Positions 10,930 to 15,641 of a stretch of 15,641 bases of DNA are shown in pieces. A program made the translations under genes and the position numbers. Position 1 is the first letter of the stretch. Every line of letters starts with the position of its first letter. The notes beneath the pieces were generated by a model that saw only the letters and a program-made list of their open reading frames with translations, made no database searches and was not told the DNA's origin. The stretch comes from an uncultured Clostridia bacterium (GTDB lineage: Bacteria; Bacillota; Clostridia; Oscillospirales; Acutalibacteraceae). The stretch covers positions 1 through 15,641 of the forward strand of contig CAMJHI010000023.1 in NCBI GenBank assembly GCA_946405475.1, read 5' to 3'.

Positions 10930-13788
10930 ATGGACGAAAAAGATAAGATCCAATGTCATTTTATTTCCAACACCCACTGGGACCGTGAGTGGCGCTTTTC
11001 CGCGCGGCGCACGCAGTACATGCTCGGCTACATGCTCGATATGCTCATGGACATTCTCGACAAGGTGCCGGGTTACCGCCATTTCCACCTCGACTCCCAG
11101 ACCATGCCCGTGCAGGATTATCTGGAGGTCTATCCCGAAAAGAAAGAGAAGTTCAAAAAATACGTCTCCGAAGGCCGCATCGGCATCGGTCCGTGGTTCT
11201 CGCTGCCCGATGAATACACCGTGGGCAGTGAAGCCCTCATCCGTAACCTGCTGCTCGGTCACAAGATCGCGCGCGAGATGGGCGGCGTGAGCAAAACCGG
11301 CTACTCGCCGTTCGGCTGGGGCCAGATCTCGCAGCTGCCACAGATCTACGCGGGGTTCGACATTCATTTTGCCTCCTTTTACCGCGGCATCAACGAATAC
11401 GTTGCCCCGAAATCCGAATTCTACTGGGAAAGCCCCGACGGCACGCGCATCTACGCCTCCCGCCTGGGCAAGCGCCCGCGCTACAACATCTGGTACGTCG
11501 TGCAGCGCCCGGTCTATTACAATCAGTCAAACGAAAACAACCGCGACATGCTCTGGAACGACAACAACGGCATTTTCAAGCTCATCGACCGCGACTGGCA
11601 GCTTGACTATCAGTACACGCACCCGTTCTATGAGTATCACACCGAAAACATTCAGCCCCGCGCCGAGCAGGCGATGAAGGAACAGGACAACGACTGGTCC
11701 ACGCCCCACCGCTTCTGGAGCGACGGGCACGATTCCTCCTGCCCCGACGCGCGCGAGGTGCAGCTCATCCAGGACCTTGACGCGGCGCTGCCCAACGCCT
11801 GCGTGTTCCATTCCACCCTCAAAGAGATGGAGCAGGGCGTCATCGATTCCTTCCCCGCCGACGCGCCCGTGCTCAAGGGCGAAATGCGCTGCCCCTACAC
11901 CAAGGGCTCCGTCAGCTCCATGTGCGGCTGGATTTTGTCCGCCCGCACCTACATCAAGCAGGCCAATTTCGACACCGAGCGCCGCCTGATCAACTACGCC
12001 GAGCCGATGGCGGTGTTCGCCTCGATGGAGGGCGCGAGCTACCCGCAGGGCTTCCTTGATTTGTCCTATAACTATCTGCTGCAAAACCACGGGCACGACA
12101 GCATCGGCGCCTGCGGACGCGACATCGTGTCGGACGACGTGGTCGCCCGCTTCCGTCAATCCGCCGAAATTTCCAAGTGCGTGTTCGAGCGCGCGTTCAT
12201 GGATATCGCCGGCGACATCGACCTCAAGGGCTTCAGCCGCGACAGCGCCGCCATCGTGGTGTTCAACCCCGCGCCGTTCAAGCGCACCGAAACGATCAAC
12301 CTGCGCGTGGAAATCCCGTTTGAGTGGAAGGTGGGCAAGCACGATTCGTTCCGCATCACCGACGAGGACGGCAACGATTACAAGTTCCAGATCATCACCA
12401 CCGACAACCACAACCGCCAGATCATCCAGAACCCCAACGACGTGGCCAACGTGCTGCACACGCGGCAGTTCTACATCGCGCTCACGGTCAAAGATATTCC
12501 GGCCATGGGCTACCGCACGCTCAAACTCGAGCCGATCTACAGCGTGCGCGACACCACGCCCGTGACCATGCTGCGTTCCGACCGCGTGATGGAAAACGAA
12601 TTTTTGCGCGTGACGATCAACGACAACGGCACGTTCGACGTTCTGGATAAGGAAAACGACCGCCAGTACACGTCGCTGGGCTATTTCAAAGACAGCGGCG
12701 AGATCGGCGACCCGTGGAACCACATTCCGCCCGAGTTTGACGAAACCTTCACCACCCTGAGCGAGCGTCCCACCATCACGCTGCTGCGTCAGGGCGAATT
12801 TGAAACGGCGTTCAAGGTCAGCTACCGCTGGCTGCTGCCCGAAAAGCGCAGCGCCGACGAACGCTCCCGCAGCGAGCACCACCTGCCGGTCGACATTGAT
12901 TCCGTCATCACCCTGCGCAAGGGATCGCGTCTGGTCGAAATTGAAACCACCATGAACAACCGCTGTGAGGATCATTACCTGCGCGTGGCGTTCCCGACCG
13001 ACCTGAAGGCCGACTATTCCTGGGCGCAGAGCCAGTTCGACGTGATCGCCCGCCCGATCGAAAAGCCGGATTACTCGCTTTACGATGAGATCCCCATGAC
13101 CGAAAACCCGATGAATTCCTTTGTCGACCTCACCGACGGCAAAGTTGGCTCGGCGCTGTTCAACACCGGCATCAAGGCGTTTGAAGCGGGCGACGACGAG
13201 CGCAGAACGATGTATATTACGCTCCTTCGCTCCTATCCGCTGCGCATCTGCGTTACCTCCGACATGCAGGATTACAGCGATTGGGACAAGGGCTCGCAGT
13301 GCATCGGCACGAACACGTTCCGCTATGCGTTCATGCCGCACAAGGGCAACTGGGAAGAAGCCAACATTTGGCAGGAAAGCGAGCGCTTCAACCTCTACCT
13401 CACCGCCGCGCAGCTCGCCCCCACCGCCCACGGCAAAACGCCGCTGACGCATTCCTTCCTTGAACTGAAGGACGAAAACCTCAACGTGTCCGCCGTCAAG
13501 CGCAGTGAAGACGGCGAAGGCTGGGTCGTGCGGCTGTTCAACCCGTCCGACAACACGGTGAAAAACGCCATCCGCCTCAACGGCGGCCTTGCGCCCGCCG
13601 CGCCGCAGTCTCCGCTGGAGCGCCAGCAGGCCGAATTTGAGCTGCCCGCCTATTCCGACAAGCGCTGGTCTTCGGCCAAGCTGGTCACGCTGGAAGAAAA
13701 GGACGAAAAAGACCTGACCGTCAACGCCGACGGCTTCGTGGACTTTGAGATCACGGGCAAGAAGATCCTCACGATCAAATTTCAGTGA
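10930..13788 (+). CDS. GH38 alpha-mannosidase-like protein with a replaced nucleophile
   Basis: This 952-residue protein aligns over its length with bacterial GH38 alpha-mannosidases such as E. coli MngB: THWDREW (His16 and Asp18, zinc ligands), TVGSEALIRNLLLGH, SEFYWESPDG, SDGHDS (264-269), and QNHGHDSIG carrying the last zinc-ligand His (389). GH38 enzymes hydrolyse alpha-mannosides with retention through an Asp that is both nucleophile and zinc ligand, in PDSFG of MngB. The gapless match here is SPFGWGQ, with Phe128 in place of the Asp. So either catalysis differs or the protein is not a standard mannosidase. It is cytoplasmic, with no signal peptide. AAAGGAGAG lies 6 bases before the ATG. 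The C-terminal beta-sandwich domains (about 410-952) are complete. Confidence 0.85.
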   Translation: MDEKDKIQCHFISNTHWDREWRFSARRTQYMLGYMLDMLMDILDKVPGYRHFHLDSQTMPVQDYLEVYPEKKEKFKKYVSEGRIGIGPWFSLPDEYTVGSEALIRNLLLGHKIAREMGGVSKTGYSPFGWGQISQLPQIYAGFDIHFASFYRGINEYVAPKSEFYWESPDGTRIYASRLGKRPRYNIWYVVQRPVYYNQSNENNRDMLWNDNNGIFKLIDRDWQLDYQYTHPFYEYHTENIQPRAEQAMKEQDNDWSTPHRFWSDGHDSSCPDAREVQLIQDLDAALPNACVFHSTLKEMEQGVIDSFPADAPVLKGEMRCPYTKGSVSSMCGWILSARTYIKQANFDTERRLINYAEPMAVFASMEGASYPQGFLDLSYNYLLQNHGHDSIGACGRDIVSDDVVARFRQSAEISKCVFERAFMDIAGDIDLKGFSRDSAAIVVFNPAPFKRTETINLRVEIPFEWKVGKHDSFRITDEDGNDYKFQIITTDNHNRQIIQNPNDVANVLHTRQFYIALTVKDIPAMGYRTLKLEPIYSVRDTTPVTMLRSDRVMENEFLRVTINDNGTFDVLDKENDRQYTSLGYFKDSGEIGDPWNHIPPEFDETFTTLSERPTITLLRQGEFETAFKVSYRWLLPEKRSADERSRSEHHLPVDIDSVITLRKGSRLVEIETTMNNRCEDHYLRVAFPTDLKADYSWAQSQFDVIARPIEKPDYSLYDEIPMTENPMNSFVDLTDGKVGSALFNTGIKAFEAGDDERRTMYITLLRSYPLRICVTSDMQDYSDWDKGSQCIGTNTFRYAFMPHKGNWEEANIWQESERFNLYLTAAQLAPTAHGKTPLTHSFLELKDENLNVSAVKRSEDGEGWVVRLFNPSDNTVKNAIRLNGGLAPAAPQSPLERQQAEFELPAYSDKRWSSAKLVTLEEKDEKDLTVNADGFVDFEITGKKILTIKFQ

Positions 13789-13819
13789 ATGATGAATTGT
13801 GAATGATGAATTAGGAATT
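13789..13819. repeat. AT-rich repeat, GAATGATGAATT(AGGAATTATG) type
   Basis: Two tandem partial copies (ATGATGAATTGTGA, then GAATGATGAATTAGGAATT) lead straight into the next ATG. The AGGA in the repeat acts as the ribosome site and the repeat's own ATG as the start codon. Related copies lie at 6844-6876, 14174-14200 and 14311-14340, and inverted at 14271-14299 and 14354-14389. Confidence 0.8.
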
Positions 13820-14164
13820 ATGGCAGAAGAAAACGTCATCAAAGATAAAAGCAAAGCGTTTGCGCTGAGAATCATAAAGCTTTACAAGTATTTGTGTAAT
13901 GAAAAGCATGAATATGTTTTGTCAAAACAAATCTTGCGAAGCGGCACGAGTATCGGCGCAAATGTGCGTGAAGCACAGCGCGGACAGAGCAAGCCGGATT
14001 TTTACACCAAATTGTTTGTTGCGTTGAAAGAAGCGGACGAAACGGCGTACTGGCTTGAGCTGTTACACGAAAGCGAGTACATCGACCAATCAGCTTTTGA
14101 AAGCGTTTACGCGGATTGTGATGAGATCATCAAGCTTCTGACTTCTATCACAAAAACAAGATAA
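13820..14164 (+). CDS. Four-helix-bundle protein, 23S rRNA intervening-sequence type
   Basis: This 114-residue all-helical protein has the S23/IVP family pattern: AFALRIIKLYKYL in helix 1, VLSKQILRSGTSIGANVREAQRGQS between helices 1 and 2 (the hallmark), DFYTKLFVALKEADETAYWLELL in helix 3, and a last helix ending LLTSITKTR. Proteins of this family occur in intervening sequences of 23S rRNA genes, as free-standing genes, and as the related accessory proteins of diversity-generating retroelements; the function of the free form is unknown. No rRNA or reverse transcriptase is nearby. Base composition is lower in GC than the flanking glycosidase genes, which suggests transfer. The start at 13820 uses AGGA from the repeat. 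A deleted copy lies just downstream. Confidence 0.9.
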   Translation: MAEENVIKDKSKAFALRIIKLYKYLCNEKHEYVLSKQILRSGTSIGANVREAQRGQSKPDFYTKLFVALKEADETAYWLELLHESEYIDQSAFESVYADCDEIIKLLTSITKTR

Positions 14165-14175
14165 ACACACGTCTG

Positions 14176-14245
14176 AATGAATGATGAATTAGGAATTATG
14201 TCAGAAGAGAACGTTATCTGATCCATGACTTCTATCGCAACATCA
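14176..14245 (+). pseudogene. Internally deleted copy of the four-helix-bundle gene
   Basis: GAATGATGAATTAGGAATTATG (about 14178-14200), then CAGAAGAGAACGTTATC, repeats the start of the intact gene with three changes in about 40 bases. The frame stops (TGA 14219-14221) after M-S-E-E-N-V-I. The next bases, ATGACTTCTATCGCAA (14225-14240), match the end of the intact gene (TGACTTCTATCACAA), so about 290 bases of the middle are missing. Confidence 0.72.
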
Positions 14246-14270
14246 AATCAAACTCAACATCAAGATTATC

Positions 14271-14389
14271 AATCATTCTTCATTCCTGATTTCTAATTGA
14301 AAAAGGTTCGGTGAATGATGAATCAGAAATTCTTCAGAAGCGTTGAAATAAGCAATAATTCCTAATTCTTAATTCCTAATTCCTAATTG
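14271..14389. repeat. Degenerate and inverted copies of the AT-rich repeat
   Basis: The stretch holds an inverted degenerate copy (14271-14299, AATCATTCTTCATTCCTGAT), a direct degenerate copy that even keeps TTCAGAAG (14311-14340), and a clean inverted tandem (14354-14389, AATTCCTAATTCTTAATTCC and on). With the direct copies at 13789-13819 these make an inverted-repeat frame around the four-helix-bundle gene and its relics. No gene is seen in 14246-14407. Confidence 0.75.
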
Positions 14390-14407
14390 AATTGAAGAGG
14401 TTTCACT

Positions 14408-15436
14408 ATGGCATACATCAAAACCGTTATCGTGCTGCTTTTATCGCTCGGCCAGATCCTTTCGCCCATCTGGGCGAGCCTGTTCCGCGGCGAGGACAGC
14501 TTTTTTGAAAACTGGTCGCCCGATCAGACCTACGCGGCCGATTACGCCGTGGAAGTAAAAAAAGACCCGGACCGCGATTTCGTCATCCTCAACCTCACCG
14601 ATATCCAGTTGGAAAAATGGGAGGCGCAGGGCGAATACGGCAAGCTGGTCACCAAAACCGTCAACGCTCTTGTGGAGCAGACGAAGCCCGACCTCATCAC
14701 CGTCACGGGCGACAACGGCTACAGCACCAGCGGCTACCTGCAGTTCGTCAAAGAGCTTGACGCCTTCGGCATTCCGTGGGCGCCCATCATGGGCAACCAC
14801 GACGGCTCCTGCTGCGTGAGCGAATTCTGGTGCGCCCACAAGCTGTGGTCGGCGAAAAACTGCCTGTTCCGCTTCGGCCCCAAGGGCATGGGCTACGGCA
14901 ACTACGTGATCAGCATCACCGAAAACGGCCGACCCATCCACACCATGCTGATGCTGGACACCCACGGCAACAGCAGCGACGAGCCGGTATACTTCCACGA
15001 TGAGCAGCTTGCGTGGACGCGCTGGGTGCTCGAGGGCGTGACCCGAACGGAAGGCAGAACCGTGGAAAGCTCCGCCCTGTTCCACATTCCGCTGCCCGAA
15101 TTCAAAACCGCCTACGACGAAGCCTACGACAGCGAACAGCAGCGTTTCACCGGCGAATACGCCGCCACCTCCTTTGGCTGGAACCATGAAGACGTCTGCT
15201 GCGGCCCGGCGGGCTGCCCGATGTTCGGCCTGCTCAAAGAGCTCGGCACGAAAAACGTCATCTGCGGGCACGATCACAACAACTGCTCGTCGATTCTTTA
15301 TCAGGGCGTTCGCCTGACCTATGCGCTGCACACCGGCCCCGGCGGCTATTATGAAGAGGGCATGAACGGCGGCACCGTGCTCACCGTTCACTCCGACGGC
15401 AGCATGAACATCGAGCATCGGTTTGTGGAAATGTAA
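14408..15436 (+). CDS. Exported Dcr2/PAP-like calcineurin-type metallophosphoesterase
   Basis: This 342-residue protein has an N-terminal hydrophobic segment (residues 4-23) that works as a signal peptide or anchor, then a calcineurin-like metallophosphoesterase domain from about 56. Metal-site motifs in order are LTDIQ (Asp65, with Gln67 where most members have His), TGDNG (Asp102), GNHD (130-132), ALFHIPLPE, and CGHDHNN near residue 290. FHIPLPE and GHDHNN together point to the Dcr2 / plant PAP28-29 subgroup. It probably removes phosphate from an extracellular substrate; which one is unknown. GAAGAGG lies 7 bases before the ATG. It is a single gene with its own terminator and is not clearly tied to the glycosidases. 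Confidence 0.85.
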   Translation: MAYIKTVIVLLLSLGQILSPIWASLFRGEDSFFENWSPDQTYAADYAVEVKKDPDRDFVILNLTDIQLEKWEAQGEYGKLVTKTVNALVEQTKPDLITVTGDNGYSTSGYLQFVKELDAFGIPWAPIMGNHDGSCCVSEFWCAHKLWSAKNCLFRFGPKGMGYGNYVISITENGRPIHTMLMLDTHGNSSDEPVYFHDEQLAWTRWVLEGVTRTEGRTVESSALFHIPLPEFKTAYDEAYDSEQQRFTGEYAATSFGWNHEDVCCGPAGCPMFGLLKELGTKNVICGHDHNNCSSILYQGVRLTYALHTGPGGYYEEGMNGGTVLTVHSDGSMNIEHRFVEM

Positions 15437-15452
15437 ACAATAATCAATAACA

Positions 15453-15497
15453 AAGCCTGCGCGCACTTTCAAGTGTTCGCAGGCTTGTTCCTTTTTG
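15453..15497 (+). terminator. Intrinsic terminator after the metallophosphoesterase gene
   Basis: Outer stem AAGCCTGCG/CGCAGGCTT (15453-15461 and 15478-15486) with an inner ACTT-tc-AAGT stem is followed by GTTCCTTTTTG. Confidence 0.85.
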
Positions 15498-15550
15498 TCG
15501 CGCTTCGGTAGTCATCACACTTGCATTCGCACTCTTCGCAGCGCGCTTTG

Positions 15551-15599
15551 TTGACAAATCTGTAAAATCATTGTATTATCGAACTGCAAATGCGTTGCA
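15551..15599 (+). promoter_or_regulatory. Consensus promoter with a start-site dyad, for a gene beyond the window
   Basis: A perfect -35, TTGACA (15551-15556), 17 bases, then TATTAT (15574-15579). The dyad TGCAA-atgcg-TTGCA (15585-15599) covers the expected start of transcription and looks like a repressor operator. No start codon with a ribosome site appears before 15641, so the leader is at least 50 bases. Confidence 0.8.
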
Positions 15600-15641
15600 T
15601 TGAAAAATGTAAACGCTCAAGTTTTTATTCTAATGAAAGCT

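Noticed and set aside
9850..11367. 505-codon antisense frame across the HAD gene
   Set aside because: Shadow of the HAD and GH38 genes; no ribosome site and low-complexity composition. HAD motifs are unambiguous on the plus strand.
11527..13875. Very long antisense open frame (782 codons) across the GH38 gene
   Set aside because: It is a shadow frame caused by high GC at third positions; its translation is full of Arg/His/Ala/Gly/Val runs with no family signatures, while the plus frame is a clear GH38 protein.
13820..14164. Avd accessory protein of a diversity-generating retroelement
   Set aside because: The fold family is related, but no reverse transcriptase, template repeat or variable repeat is present; repeats here are AT-rich and intergenic.
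14441..15472. 343-codon antisense frame across the metallophosphoesterase
   Set aside because: It starts inside the terminator hairpin and mirrors a gene with clear motifs.

Overview
The window looks like a chromosomal piece of a GC-rich, Gram-positive anaerobe of the Clostridia, probably Oscillospiraceae/Ruminococcaceae. The clues are Clostridia-style Rnf-type and MecA-family genes, strong AGGAGG-like ribosome binding sites, sigma-A promoters, cytoplasmic glycosidases, and intergenic spaces full of short palindromic and AT-rich repeats. The taxonomic call is inference from gene content; no rRNA or other marker is present.

Region 1 (1-4092, minus strand) is a five-gene operon read right to left: an RnfD/NqrB-like membrane protein, a CAP/SCP-domain lipoprotein, an RnfE-like protein with a long Pro/Glu-rich tail, an RnfA-like protein, and a small single-span membrane protein. 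It ends in a perfect terminator at 56-88. The order D-x-E-A-x copies the canonical rnf order C-D-G-E-A-B, but the redox subunits C, G and B are absent, and a CAP lipoprotein and a small membrane protein sit in the G and B slots. Three of the four cysteines that bind the membrane [2Fe-2S] cluster are replaced (Ser and Thr in RnfA, Ser in RnfE), and the covalent-FMN site of RnfD is degenerate. This is the best candidate here for an undescribed system: an Rnf-derived membrane core that seems to have lost its electron-carrying parts. A modular array of hairpins separated by TCGATAT words lies inside the operon, between the E and A genes.

Region 2 (4116-5265) holds a MecA-family ClpC adaptor, divergent from the operon through overlapping promoters, and a small YdbC/PC4-like ssDNA-binding protein with its own promoter and terminator.

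Region 3 (5266-13788, plus strand) is a glycan-degradation group: a sialidase-like BNR protein, a GNAT acetyltransferase, a GH39-like glycosidase, a HAD-family phosphatase/mutase with an extra N-terminal domain, and a GH38 alpha-mannosidase-like protein that lacks the usual Asp nucleophile. None of the glycosidases has a signal peptide and no transporter is in the window, so they probably act on imported oligosaccharides. The GNAT and GH39 genes were once joined by an ATGA overlap. An AT-rich insert of about 811 bp, flanked by 116-bp direct repeats of the GH39 5' end, now separates them. It carries one or two small minus-strand genes and appears to supply a new promoter to GH39.

Region 4 (13789-15641) contains a four-helix-bundle (23S rRNA IVS-type) gene embedded in AATTAGGAATTATG-type repeats with an internally deleted copy beside it, then an exported Dcr2/PAP-like metallophosphoesterase, its terminator, and a consensus promoter that reads out of the window.
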